Assembly: GCA_016789905.1 (NCBI GenBank)
Contig: JAEUQC010000213.1
Location: 110,659 to 174,658 of the forward strand
Source: Bryobacterales bacterium
Lineage (GTDB): Bacteria > Acidobacteriota > Terriglobia > Bryobacterales > Bryobacteraceae
Length of the DNA stretch: 64,000 nucleotides
Reading direction: 5' to 3'
Below the pieces are notes generated by a model. It made no database searches. It saw nothing but the letters and a program-made list of their open reading frames with translations, and was not told the DNA's origin. Positions within the stretch are counted from its first letter, which is position 1. Each line of letters begins with the position of its first letter. The position numbers and the translations under genes were made by a program. This document shows, piece after piece, positions 25,134 through 33,554 of the stretch.

Positions 25134-25544
25134 ATGTCGATCCAAGCCTATAAAACTCAACAAGATTGGGATGTTCTCGGCGCCAGCCCGCTGGAGCTTG
25201 TCCGGATGCTCTACCGCGGTGCTATCCAATCCATTCGGCTGGCGCGCACCTCCCTGGCAAACGGTCAGATTCGAGAACGGTCTGCGGCGATTACAAAAGC
25301 CTGCGCCATTGTCCAGGAGCTCACCGTAAGTCTGGACAAGGATGCCGGTGGGGAAGTTGCAGCCAATTTGGCCGAACTCTACATCTACATCCATCGACGT
25401 TTGGGCGATGCCAACATCGAACAGACCGACGCTCCGCTCGCCGAGGCCGAGAAACTCCTCAGTACTCTGCTCGACGCCTGGTCGCAACTGGAAGAGCAAA
25501 CGCCCGAATACGAGCCCGGGGAACCTCTGCGCCTTAGCGCTTAA
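25134..25544 (+). CDS. fliS: Flagellar export chaperone FliS
   Basis: FliS binds the C-terminus of flagellin in the cytoplasm, prevents premature polymerisation and guides it to the export gate. The 136-residue all-helical protein has the family N-terminus with AYKTQQ and the SPLELVRMLYRGAIQSI helix. The later LAELYIYIHRRLGDANI segment matches the conserved LYxYxxxxLxxAN pattern. The length is typical. It overlaps the end of flgJ on the opposite strand by 11 bases. No flagellin or fliD gene is in the window, so its clients are encoded elsewhere. Confidence 0.93.
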   Translation: MSIQAYKTQQDWDVLGASPLELVRMLYRGAIQSIRLARTSLANGQIRERSAAITKACAIVQELTVSLDKDAGGEVAANLAELYIYIHRRLGDANIEQTDAPLAEAEKLLSTLLDAWSQLEEQTPEYEPGEPLRLSA

Positions 25545-25845
25545 GTAACGCCGCAGCGTTCTTGTCACCTTTTGCCAGACCGGACTCGATCAACTTGCCG
25601 AGTCCGAGCCCACCTCCCTCGGCAATCACCCGCGCCAGATGCTCTCGCCCGAAATCGAGCATCGTCTGTCCGCCGGAATCCATCTCGCCCCCGAGCCCCA
25701 TCTGCTCCGGCGAAAACGCTGATTGCATCAACTGACCTATCAGCAGCGCCTCAAACTCACGCGCTGCGGATTTTGTGTCCTTAACCTTGCTGGTCTCGCC
25801 GATATCAGTGCGCGGCCCAGTCTTCAGTAACGCATTCAGTTCCAT
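25534..25845 (-). CDS. flgJ: Flagellar rod-binding protein FlgJ (single-domain form)
   Basis: This 103-residue protein matches the FlgJ N-terminal rod-cap domain, with AAREFEALLIGQLMQSAF and a later MLDFGREHLARVIAEGGGLGLGKLI. Rod-cap FlgJ helps the rod assemble through the periplasm. The muramidase domain found in enterobacterial FlgJ is absent, as in many other phyla, so a separate lytic enzyme would be needed. It is the last gene of the leftward operon flgF-flgG-flgA-flgH-flgI-flgJ, starting 12 bases after the flgI stop. Confidence 0.88.
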   Translation of the reverse strand: MELNALLKTGPRTDIGETSKVKDTKSAAREFEALLIGQLMQSAFSPEQMGLGGEMDSGGQTMLDFGREHLARVIAEGGGLGLGKLIESGLAKGDKNAAALLKR

Positions 25846-25857
25846 ATCAACCCAGTC

Positions 25858-26964
25858 CTATATCACTTGTATCTCGGCGTCCAGGGCCCCGGCACCCTGC
25901 AAACTCTGCAATATCGCCACCACCTCTCTGGGGGTCGCGCCGATCTTCTGCAGTCCGCGCACCAGCTCATCCACCGTGGCGCCTTCCTTCAACTGCACCA
26001 ACTTCGCAACGTCTTCTTTGGAACCTACACCTACGGACGGCGTCACCGTTGTCTGTCCGCCCGATAATGGCGCCGGCTGGGAAACGTCCAACTGCGTCTG
26101 CACTTCCACCGAAAGGCTCCCGTGCAGTATAGAAACCGGCGAGATCCGGACATCTTTGCCCATGACGATGGTTCCTGTCCGTTCGTTGATCAGCAGCCGT
26201 TGTTTACGATCGGAATCCAGGGTCAATGCCTCGATCGCCGCAATAAACTCCACCGGCCGCGCCTTCCATTCCGGTGGAGTTTCCACCTCCACCAGGCCCG
26301 CATTCGCCGCCCGAGCCAACGCCGGCCGCCCGCCCGCGAATTTCCCGTTGATCACCGCCGCCAGCCGCATGGCCGTCGTAAAATCGGCCCGCTGCAGTTG
26401 CCACCGCAATCGTCCTTCGGTAATCACGGATGGCGCCGCCTGTTCAATGATTCCGCCACTCGGCACCCGGCCGGCGGTTGGGTGATTTACGGTTTGTGAG
26501 TTGCCTGCCCTGCCGGCGATGAATCCCGCCGTCAACACTCCGCCCTGGGCAACAGCATAGACCTGTCCATCGGCGCCGCGCAGGCTGGTCAGCAACAGTT
26601 GGCCGCCCTGGAGGTTGCTGGCGTCGCCGATTGTAGCTACAGTCGCGTCGATTTTCGTACCCGGCTGCGCAAAAGCCGGCAGTGTCGCCGTCACCATGAC
26701 GGCTGCCACGTTTTTCGCTTGCATCGCCGCCGGATTCACCGATACCCCCATCCGGTTCAGCATATTTGCCAGACTCTGCGCGGCGAAAACCGTTTGGCGC
26801 TTATCTCCCGTTCCATTCAGCCCCACGACGAGTCCGTAACCTACCAACTGGTTCTCCCGAACGCCCTCAAGCGACGCCAAGTCCTTTACGCGACTCAGGG
26901 CCCCGAACAACTCAGCCGCGACCACCGTCATCAGGAACAGCACTCGCATAATTTGGCTCCTCAT
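25858..26964 (-). CDS. flgI: Flagellar P-ring protein FlgI
   Basis: FlgI forms the P ring around the rod in the peptidoglycan layer. The 368-residue precursor has a Sec signal peptide, with cleavage likely near ELFGA, and the family signature RVKDLASLEGVRENQLVGYGLVVGLNGTGD starting at about residue 25, named here by its R-x-K-D and G-L-N-G-T-G-D residues. Later segments include NVAAVMVTATLPAF and the C-terminal GATPREVVAILQSLQGAGAL. The length is normal. An alternative start at 26949 would give a slightly shorter signal peptide. Presence of P and L ring genes confirms a Gram-negative envelope. Confidence 0.96.
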   Translation of the reverse strand: MRSQIMRVLFLMTVVAAELFGALSRVKDLASLEGVRENQLVGYGLVVGLNGTGDKRQTVFAAQSLANMLNRMGVSVNPAAMQAKNVAAVMVTATLPAFAQPGTKIDATVATIGDASNLQGGQLLLTSLRGADGQVYAVAQGGVLTAGFIAGRAGNSQTVNHPTAGRVPSGGIIEQAAPSVITEGRLRWQLQRADFTTAMRLAAVINGKFAGGRPALARAANAGLVEVETPPEWKARPVEFIAAIEALTLDSDRKQRLLINERTGTIVMGKDVRISPVSILHGSLSVEVQTQLDVSQPAPLSGGQTTVTPSVGVGSKEDVAKLVQLKEGATVDELVRGLQKIGATPREVVAILQSLQGAGALDAEIQVI

Positions 26965-26977
26965 CGCAACCTCTCTT

Positions 26978-27712
26978 TCAGAAGGGCAACAAACCCAGCA
27001 ACAGCCGATAGAGGAAGAACGGACGGCGCACCGCGTCGCCCACCACGCCCTTCCCGTTGACTTTCACGTCCAACATCGCCACCCGGTCACTCGGCACCGA
27101 GTTGCCCGCCTGCAGGTCCTCGGGGCGAACGATGCCGCGAACCTCCACCACCTGCCTCTCCGAATTCACAGCGATCGATTTGCTACCCCGCAGTAGCAGA
27201 TTCCCGTTCGGAAGAACACGTTCGACAACCGAGGTCACAGTCGTCGACAACTGCATACTCCTGGTCGTCTCTCCCGACCCTTTCAATGAGGTATCCGAGT
27301 TTGCCCCCGCCAGTTGTCCCAGGCGCCCAGTTGCCTTGATGGGACCCAGCGCCGCTGAAATCCCAGCGCTCGCGCTCGAAGCCCGGCTGGAGTTCGTGGA
27401 CCCGCTTGCAACAGCCGTCGCCCGGTCGCTGACGATCACCGTTACCGTGTCGCCTGCGAACAGAGCGCGGAAATCGCGGCCCAAATCCGTCATCCGCCCA
27501 CCGGGAGCGTACAACGATCCCGGGCTCCCTCCGGATACGAATCGGGGAGCTTCGGCGGCCACCGCGAGCAGATAGCGGTCAAGCGCCGAACAGTTTTTCG
27601 AATCTTGCGATTCAGCCGTGCATGGCTCGGCCTTTCCTTTCGGAAAAACACCTGCTTGGGCCTCATTTGCTCCGGCCATCAGAACAATAACGAAAATGAG
27701 AATATCCCTCAC
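26978..27712 (-). CDS. flgH: Flagellar L-ring protein FlgH, without a lipobox
   Basis: FlgH forms the outer-membrane L ring. The 244-residue product starts at a GTG (27712) that overlaps the flgA stop as GTGA. A frame extends upstream to 28006 but reads through flgA. The core is recognisable: SLYAPGG, FRALFAGDTVTVIVSDRA, a Ser-rich segment, TTVTSVVERVLPNGNLLLRG and SERQVVEVRGIVRPEDL. FlgH is normally a lipoprotein, but here the signal peptide ends ANEAQA-G with no cysteine at the cleavage site; the nearest Cys is at 30. Processing by signal peptidase I is therefore predicted. Confidence 0.9.
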   Translation of the reverse strand: MRDILIFVIVLMAGANEAQAGVFPKGKAEPCTAESQDSKNCSALDRYLLAVAAEAPRFVSGGSPGSLYAPGGRMTDLGRDFRALFAGDTVTVIVSDRATAVASGSTNSSRASSASAGISAALGPIKATGRLGQLAGANSDTSLKGSGETTRSMQLSTTVTSVVERVLPNGNLLLRGSKSIAVNSERQVVEVRGIVRPEDLQAGNSVPSDRVAMLDVKVNGKGVVGDAVRRPFFLYRLLLGLLPF

Positions 27713-28602
27713 TCTACCCTCGCCTTCTGCGCGCCGGTGACGCGGCCAACCAGCTTGCTCCCGTTCCAAGTGCTCCTCAACCGCACCTGTTCGCCCACTT
27801 CCGCATCGTTTTCCGCCACCGCACTCACTCGCAACCGCGCCGCGCCGGAACCAGCCTCCAGTTCCACGGGTTGCCCCCGATGGATCGCGGGCGGACGGCG
27901 CAGATCTCCGTGTTGGATTGACGCACCGGCAGACAGTGCTCGCCGTGCCACCATCCCTTCCGGTTTCGGAGGCGTTGTATCTTCGACGCACAATCCGGCC
28001 ACCCAAAGGTCTTCTTCCCGGTAATCTTCGGCAGAGATCGCCGTCCCTGCGGCGATAGCGTGGTTGAGTACCGCGGCACGGCGTTCCGTCTGCACCTCCA
28101 CCCGGACCCAGACTGGGATCGAGCTCTTATCCGGCAACAGCAGAGACCCCCGCCACAATGGAGCCGATCCGCGGCTGGCGACCAATCCCGGTCGAGAGAA
28201 CTGCAGAACGCCGCTCGGGAAGCGGTGATTGGGGATCTCCAGCACCGTTGCTTTCCAGGGTATTGCCGGACAAAGGCGAGTCATCGCCGCGTCGATAGCT
28301 TCTTGCCACGCCGCTTCCGGGATCGCGGTCCGTTTTCGTTCCACGCAAATTCGATCGGGCAGTTCCGCCACGATGCCCGGGAGTAATATCGCCAGTTGGG
28401 AGCGGTGAAAAACGCGCACGAGCGTCCCGGCCGGGGCCGGCGCCAAGTCCTTGTCCGGCGGAAGCGCGCCAAACGCTGGAACGGCGGCGGCTAGATCGGC
28501 GGCCCGAATGCGCGCGCCATCCACGGCCACACATCCCTCCGCGGCAGCCAGTCCGGCGCCGAGACTAACGAGTAATGTTATTGATTTGCTGATACATTTC
28601 AT
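27709..28602 (-). CDS. flgA: Flagellar P-ring assembly chaperone FlgA
   Basis: FlgA is the periplasmic chaperone for P-ring (FlgI) assembly. The 297-residue protein has a signal peptide (MKCISKSITLLVSLGAGLAAAEG region) and a C-terminal SAF/ChapFlgA domain with AIAAGTAISAEDYRE, ALSAGASIQHGDLR, IHRGQPVELEAGSG and AVAENDAEVGEQVRLR. The last segment matches the family's A-x-x-x-G-x-x-G-x-x-I/V-R-V-R pattern. I placed the start at 28602, inside the last codons of flgG, because a signal peptide follows directly. It is coupled to flgH by a GTGA overlap. Its place between flgG and flgH fits its task. Confidence 0.9.
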   Translation of the reverse strand: MKCISKSITLLVSLGAGLAAAEGCVAVDGARIRAADLAAAVPAFGALPPDKDLAPAPAGTLVRVFHRSQLAILLPGIVAELPDRICVERKRTAIPEAAWQEAIDAAMTRLCPAIPWKATVLEIPNHRFPSGVLQFSRPGLVASRGSAPLWRGSLLLPDKSSIPVWVRVEVQTERRAAVLNHAIAAGTAISAEDYREEDLWVAGLCVEDTTPPKPEGMVARRALSAGASIQHGDLRRPPAIHRGQPVELEAGSGAARLRVSAVAENDAEVGEQVRLRSTWNGSKLVGRVTGAQKARVE

Positions 28603-29356
28603 CGGCGGCTCGCACAACCTTCGAATTGGCTTCATAGGCCCGCTGGCTCATGATCAGGTTGATGAACTCTTCCACTACGCTGACATTGGACTGTTCAACA
28701 TAACCCTGCATCAGGCTGCCGGTGCCCTCCTGGCCACCGGGATTCCCCAGGGTCGGCTCACCGGAAGCGTCCGTTGGCAGGTACAGGTTCCGGCCAATCA
28801 TGTTCATGCCCGCGGGGTTGACGAACGTTGCCAGTTGCAGTTGTCCGGCCAGTTGGGCAGCCGCCTGGCCGGCTTGCGTAAAGCTCACCGTGCCGTCCTG
28901 GGCGATTGTCACTGCCTGGGCTTCAGCTGGGATCGTAATCTGCGGCTCCAGCGGATCGCCATCGCCGGTTACCAGCACGCCGTCCCGATTGAGCTGAAAC
29001 TGCCCCGTGCGCGTATAGGCGATCTCTCCGGTGGGACGTCTAACCTGGAAGAACCCCCGACCCTCGATGACCAGGTCGAGCGGGTTATTCGTCTGCAAAA
29101 AACTACCCTGCGTGAATATGATCTCGTTAGATGACGCGCGTGCCCCGAGGCCGATCTGCAGTCCGCTCGGCACGACAGTTTGCGTTCCCGCTGCCGCGCC
29201 CGGCTGGATCAGATTCTGATAGAGCAGATCCTGGAATTGCGCGCGGCGCATCTTGAAGCCGACCGTGTTGGCGTTTGCGAGATTGTGCGCGATGTTGTCG
29301 ACGTTGGTCTGCTGGGCGGACATTCCGCTTCCCGCACTGAATAGAGCGCGTATCAT
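28565..29356 (-). CDS. flgG: Flagellar distal rod protein FlgG
   Basis: FlgG builds the distal rod. The 263-residue protein has the N-terminal rod/hook signature ALFSAGSGMSAQQTNVDNIAHNLANANTVGFK, seen as the SGM-x-AQ, NLAN and T-x-GFK elements. FlgG-specific QFQDLLYQ follows. The C-terminal segment SNVSVVEEFINLIMSQRAYEANSKV is also present. The length is the usual 260-265. It follows flgF after 19 bases, and its 3' end overlaps flgA by 38 bases. Confidence 0.96.
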   Translation of the reverse strand: MIRALFSAGSGMSAQQTNVDNIAHNLANANTVGFKMRRAQFQDLLYQNLIQPGAAAGTQTVVPSGLQIGLGARASSNEIIFTQGSFLQTNNPLDLVIEGRGFFQVRRPTGEIAYTRTGQFQLNRDGVLVTGDGDPLEPQITIPAEAQAVTIAQDGTVSFTQAGQAAAQLAGQLQLATFVNPAGMNMIGRNLYLPTDASGEPTLGNPGGQEGTGSLMQGYVEQSNVSVVEEFINLIMSQRAYEANSKVVRAADEMYQQINNITR

Positions 29357-29375
29357 TCTGCATCTCCTTGTTGGT

Positions 29376-30119
29376 TCATACCTTGGCCACTTCCTCCACC
29401 AGGCGCCGGTTCATCTCGCTCCCCATTTGGAGCGCCTTCTGCAACGACTCAAACTGTCGAAGCACGTTGACCATGCGAACGGCGCCTTCAGCCGGTCCGG
29501 TATTGGCGGCTTCCAGCGTTCCCTGCAACACTCGCGTCCCCGCACCGCCGCGAATATCTTCTTGCCGGCCAGGCCAGCGGAAGTAGGTGTGCCCGGCTTT
29601 TTGCAATGCCTGCGGATCGGTGAACTCGGTGAGAAGAATCTGCCCGGTTTGCGCCCCGGCCTGCCAAATGCTGCCGTCAGCGCGGATCTCCAGCGGCTGC
29701 GCGGCATCAACCCGCACTGGCTGACCATTGCCACCCACTACTTCCAACCCTTCTCCATTCACCAACGTTCCGCGAGCGCTTACCTGCAGTTCGCCATTCC
29801 TTGTATAGAGAGTCTCATCCCCGCGCTTGACTGCCAGAAATCCGGGACCAGTCACTGCCAGATGGGTGGGAACTCCGGTTCGAGTGAGCGCGCCCTGCGT
29901 GAAGTCAATCCAGTTTCGTTCAATGACAGGCGAAACTCCGGCGCCGCCCTTCCCCCCATCGAGAGCCGAAGTGGATTCGGCGGCCCAATAGGTTGTGTAT
30001 CGTTCCCGGTCCGCTTTGAAGCCCGAGGTGCCAGCGTTGGCGAGATTGTTCGCAAGGATTTCCAGACTTTCCATCCGGGCCCGAAGTCCGCTTGCAGCTG
30101 CGATACCGATTGCGTCCAT
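29376..30119 (-). CDS. flgF: Flagellar proximal rod protein FlgF
   Basis: FlgF is a rod component of the FlgF/FlgG family. The 247-residue protein starts with the family helix (GLRARMESLEILANNLANAGTSGFKADR, key NNLAN and TSGFK). Its middle domain contains the LAVTGPGFLAVKRGDETLYTRNG pattern, and the C-terminal helix runs VNVLRQFESLQKALQMG. It differs from flgG by a shorter, less typical C-terminus. It is the first gene of the leftward flagellar operon and diverges from fliK across about 210 bases. GAGAGAAGG precedes the ATG. Confidence 0.9.
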   Translation of the reverse strand: MDAIGIAAASGLRARMESLEILANNLANAGTSGFKADRERYTTYWAAESTSALDGGKGGAGVSPVIERNWIDFTQGALTRTGVPTHLAVTGPGFLAVKRGDETLYTRNGELQVSARGTLVNGEGLEVVGGNGQPVRVDAAQPLEIRADGSIWQAGAQTGQILLTEFTDPQALQKAGHTYFRWPGRQEDIRGGAGTRVLQGTLEAANTGPAEGAVRMVNVLRQFESLQKALQMGSEMNRRLVEEVAKV

Positions 30120-30329
30120 AGTGCTGCCTTCTCTCTATGCACGCAACTGGCCAAAGGGAAAAACACTTCAATCCCCCCAGGTTTCCGGATTTGGCGTGTT
30201 TCAGAATGACAATCCTTCGGCGGTGATTCCCAAATCGGCACGATTTTGGCGGGCCAGCGGCGGTTCCAATTCACAAAACGCCGGCTTTTCCGGGATTTTC
30301 TAACAATTCCGAATTGGCCATCGATCTGC
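30120..30329. promoter_or_regulatory. Divergent control region of the two main flagellar operons
   Basis: This 210-base gap separates flgF (left) from the predicted fliK start (right), so it should hold promoters for both operons. I could not define a convincing -35/-10 pair or FliA box in it. A sigma-54-like -24/-12 match on the minus strand is too close to the flgF start to be trusted. If fliK starts earlier (TTG 30246), the gap is shorter. Confidence 0.5.
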
Positions 30330-32015
30330 ATGGTTCCCAGCGTGTCGCCGATTTCTTCCACTCCTCTCGATTCCCTTACCGGTGTCGCGCCGCCCACTGG
30401 CACCGCCGCCCCAGTCCCAAAGGACGACTCTCTTGATGCCGCCGCATCAGCGATCAACTGGCTGCTGACATGGATTGGGCAGATGGAGCCGGAAACGGAT
30501 GCCGAATCCGGTGGCACAGAATCTGAATCGGCGACAGTGGCACAACCGGTGCAGTGGATGACACTGCTTCCTGCCGTGCCGGCGTTTCAGCCGCTGTTTA
30601 CAGAAATTGATCCCGGCGCATCCACCGTGATATCGGACCTCGCCGCGACCGCCGCATCGACAGAGCCGTCTGGCCTGGGGTCAGTGCCGTTAACGGCATC
30701 CTCGAAGGAAGGAACCGCAGCCGAAGAACTCCCGCTTCTCGAACAAGGGCCGCCGTTGATGCTTAGCGTCGCTGGATTTGGCGTTCCGGCGCCCAGTATC
30801 GAGACCTCCCTGAATCCCGCCGAAAAGAGCGCCAATACCGGAGAGGCGGACATTGCCTTGACGACGGCCCAACCCATCGCTGCGGCGTCGAGGGGCGACG
30901 CTTTGATTGAAGGGGACACAACCACGAATGGGCCCCGTCTGTCGCTGTTCTCCCAGCCGAGGCAGTCCTTGCAGCCTGAGGTCTCACTGGCGCCAACGGC
31001 TCTCGTACCGCAGGACAAGGGAGAACTGATTTGGACGGCTGAGCTCGTAGTGCACGAGACGGCGCCGAAGACCGAGACGAAATTGGAAGCCAGTCTCACG
31101 GCCACACCGGACAGCGACGCCGCGCTGGTGGAACCAGGCGAATCGGTACAACAGCCGGCCAGTCAGAAACAGCCGCCATCCTCCGGCAAGAGCGATTTAG
31201 CACTCGGCCCGATTTCCGGCCTTGGGCGCGCCGGTACCGACAGGCAGAGTTCCGCTGATTCTCGCGAAGACCCATCAAGTGGTAATAAGCAGGACGACAG
31301 TGCGTCACGGCAGCGAAAACCAGTCTCCGGATCGACCGCGCGAGAGCCGATTCCCACAAAGGATATCGAACCCGCCGTCACCGAATTTCAGGAGGCACCG
31401 TCGTCAACAGCGCCAACCCTGGGAGTTGGACCAACAGGCTCATCCTCGCCTTCGCTCCCGCCAAAGACGGCCGCGGTGAAAGCTGAATCAACTGCCAACA
31501 TTGGCGCCGCCAGTTTTGATACCGAAACGCCTCGCACCCTTCGGCCGGCACAGGTTGCCACGCTCATGGTGGATGTCCCCGCTGCGCCAGGAGCGGATGA
31601 CAGCGCGCCAATGCGCCTGGCTGTCTCACAGCGCGGTGCGCAGGTTAATGTTCAGTTGCGTTCTTGGGACGGCGCGACCCCGCTCGATAACGGCCGTATG
31701 GAGCCGCTCATGCAGACTCTCGCCGAACAAGGCTTGAAATCGGCCAAGAACCCCGTCGAGTCCATCGAAGAATCCCTTCCTCGCACGATCGAGTTCGTTC
31801 GGGAAAAGACGATCCAAATGGCGGAGACCGCTGCCGGCGGCGACGGTCAGCAATCGTTTCAGAACCCCGATGAACGCCAGCAAAAGCACCAGGAACGTCA
31901 GCAGCATGCTTTCCTCATGCGGCGCCAGCTTCGGAATGCGAGCGCCGGATCATTCGACCTCGGGGCACTGACTGAGGCCGGCGCCAATAACCAGCAGCAA
32001 GGAGCACTTCGATGA
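30330..32015 (+). CDS. fliK: Probable hook-length control protein FliK
   Basis: This 561-residue protein has a long, low-complexity Ala/Pro/Ser/Glu/Thr-rich part (1-400) and a conserved-looking C-terminal region with MRLAVSQRGAQVNVQLRSWDG and MEPLMQTLAEQGLK. This resembles the FliK C-terminal domain, which normally switches export specificity through FlhB. The tail is rich in Gln and charged residues. Its place directly before flgD and flgE is the standard fliK position. Identification rests on architecture and context more than on strict motifs. ATG 30330 is preferred over TTG 30246, but neither has a clear ribosome binding site. It overlaps flgD by four bases. Confidence 0.7.
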   Translation: MVPSVSPISSTPLDSLTGVAPPTGTAAPVPKDDSLDAAASAINWLLTWIGQMEPETDAESGGTESESATVAQPVQWMTLLPAVPAFQPLFTEIDPGASTVISDLAATAASTEPSGLGSVPLTASSKEGTAAEELPLLEQGPPLMLSVAGFGVPAPSIETSLNPAEKSANTGEADIALTTAQPIAAASRGDALIEGDTTTNGPRLSLFSQPRQSLQPEVSLAPTALVPQDKGELIWTAELVVHETAPKTETKLEASLTATPDSDAALVEPGESVQQPASQKQPPSSGKSDLALGPISGLGRAGTDRQSSADSREDPSSGNKQDDSASRQRKPVSGSTAREPIPTKDIEPAVTEFQEAPSSTAPTLGVGPTGSSSPSLPPKTAAVKAESTANIGAASFDTETPRTLRPAQVATLMVDVPAAPGADDSAPMRLAVSQRGAQVNVQLRSWDGATPLDNGRMEPLMQTLAEQGLKSAKNPVESIEESLPRTIEFVREKTIQMAETAAGGDGQQSFQNPDERQQKHQERQQHAFLMRRQLRNASAGSFDLGALTEAGANNQQQGALR

Positions 32016-32287
32016 ATTTTATGACCGTTGGCGCAAAGAGCGCCGCCTCGGAGGCCACGGCCGCGATACCCACGGCGGGGAACAGCGCGGCCACCAAGGA
32101 GAACTTCCTGCAACTCCTGGTCGCACAAATCAAACATCAAAACCCGTTGAATCCCCAGGACGGCACGCAGTTTCTGTCGCAACTTTCCCAGTTCACTGAA
32201 ATGGAACAGATGCTCGGAATGCGCGAGGATCTGAAGGCCATTCGAGCCGAACTCACCGCCGCAAACGCCGCGGAATCAAAAGACTAG
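32012..32287 (+). CDS. flgD: Hook-capping protein FlgD, minimal form
   Basis: This 91-residue protein has the FlgD N-terminal cap domain: KENFLQLLVAQIKHQNPLNPQDGTQFLSQLSQFTEMEQM, recognised by F-L-x-L-L-x-x-Q, QNPL-x-P-x-D and Q-L-x-Q-F. FlgD caps the growing hook. Full-length proteins are about 220 residues or more, with Tudor- and Ig-like domains after this segment. Here the gene stops right after the helix, and flgE starts 20 bases later. No remnant of the missing domains is seen, so this is a short FlgD (as in some other bacteria) rather than a recent break. It is coupled to fliK by ATGA. Confidence 0.88.
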   Translation: MNFMTVGAKSAASEATAAIPTAGNSAATKENFLQLLVAQIKHQNPLNPQDGTQFLSQLSQFTEMEQMLGMREDLKAIRAELTAANAAESKD

Positions 32288-32306
32288 AAAATCCCCCGGA
32301 GAAATC

Positions 32307-33551
32307 ATGTTCACTTCCTTTTCCACCGCGCTGTCCGCGCTTGGCGCGCACTCGACAGCTATCGATGTCGTTGGCAACAATCTCGCCAACCTGAATACAC
32401 CTGGCTTCAAGGCCAGCGTCGTCTCGTTTTATGATCTGGTTACCCAGTCCCTGGGTGCCGGCCTGGGCGAGACGCAGGTCGGGTTCGGCGTCGCGCGCCC
32501 TCTTACACTCCGTCAGTTTTCGCAGGGAGCGATCCAGACCAGCAACGGACCACTCGACGCGGCGATCCAAGGGGACGGTTTCTTGGTTTTGCGCAATGCC
32601 GCCGGCGGAACAATTTATGGCCGGGGCGGAAACCTGCAGGTCAACAAGAACGGAGCGCTTCTGACCGCCACCGGCGAACGGGTGCAGGGTTGGGTGGGAG
32701 CGACTGGGAATGTAGACACAAATGGACCCATCGGCGACATCACCATTCCCGTTGGAACCCTTCGGCCCGCTTCGGCAACGCAGACGATCTCATTCGACCT
32801 GAACTTGAATGCAGCTGCCACGGCAGGGCCGCCGCCCGATACCTTTGCTGGCACGATCGAGGTATTCGATAGTCTCGGAATGTCCCACACTATCTCCGTC
32901 GATTTCACGAAGACAGCCAACGCCGGGGAGTGGAGCTATTCTGTCAGCGTTCCCGACTCCGATGTCACCTCCCCGGTGACGCCCGTCACCGGGACAATCA
33001 ACTTCGACACCTCCGGACAGCTCTCCAATCCGCCGGTCACCGGGCCATTCCCCGCGCTCGCGATTACGGGGCTCGTAAGTGGCGCTGCGGACATGACAGT
33101 GAACTGGAGCCTTTATAACGGCGCCAACCCGCGCTTGACGCAGTTTGCGCAGAGGTCTGCGATTTCGGCGAACTCCCAGGATGGCAACCCAGCCGCGCAG
33201 TTGATCCGAGTCGGCCTCGGGGACTCCGGGCAGGTGCTCGCGCAGTACTCTAACGGGCAACAGGTAACTGTGGGGCAACTCGCGATGGCCTCGGTACGCA
33301 ACCCCGAATCGCTCCTTTCGGTTGGCAACAACTCCTACCAACTCAGCGCCCGCTCCGCGCTTCCGGCGGTCGGACTGCCTGGAACTGGCGGACGGGGAAC
33401 CATCATGGGCGGAGCCATTGAGAACTCCACCGTTGATATCGCGCGCGAGTTCACGAACCTGATCATCCTGCAGCGCGGCTACCAGGCGAACTCGCGAGTG
33501 GTCACCACAGTCGACGAGATTAGCCAGGAAACGATCAATCTGAAGCGGTAA
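32307..33551 (+). CDS. flgE: Flagellar hook protein FlgE
   Basis: FlgE forms the curved hook. The 414-residue protein has an N-terminal AHSTAIDVVGNNLANLNTPGFKAS helix region (NNLAN and T-x-GFK) and the LAGxG-like core with IQGDGFLVLRNAAGG. A variable D2 domain (about 140-260) contains VFDSLGMSHTISVDFTKT, and the FlgE C-terminal helix runs STVDIAREFTNLIILQRGYQANSRVVTTVDE. The start follows GGAG. It sits in the fliK-flgD-flgE order found in many phyla. Confidence 0.96.
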   Translation: MFTSFSTALSALGAHSTAIDVVGNNLANLNTPGFKASVVSFYDLVTQSLGAGLGETQVGFGVARPLTLRQFSQGAIQTSNGPLDAAIQGDGFLVLRNAAGGTIYGRGGNLQVNKNGALLTATGERVQGWVGATGNVDTNGPIGDITIPVGTLRPASATQTISFDLNLNAAATAGPPPDTFAGTIEVFDSLGMSHTISVDFTKTANAGEWSYSVSVPDSDVTSPVTPVTGTINFDTSGQLSNPPVTGPFPALAITGLVSGAADMTVNWSLYNGANPRLTQFAQRSAISANSQDGNPAAQLIRVGLGDSGQVLAQYSNGQQVTVGQLAMASVRNPESLLSVGNNSYQLSARSALPAVGLPGTGGRGTIMGGAIENSTVDIAREFTNLIILQRGYQANSRVVTTVDEISQETINLKR

Positions 33552-33554
33552 CGG

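Noticed and set aside
30138..30154. Sigma-54-like -24/-12 site (TTGG and TGC, 10 bases between GG and GC) on the minus strand before flgF
   Set aside because: Transcription would start about 8 bases before the flgF ATG, downstream of its ribosome binding site. It is probably chance.
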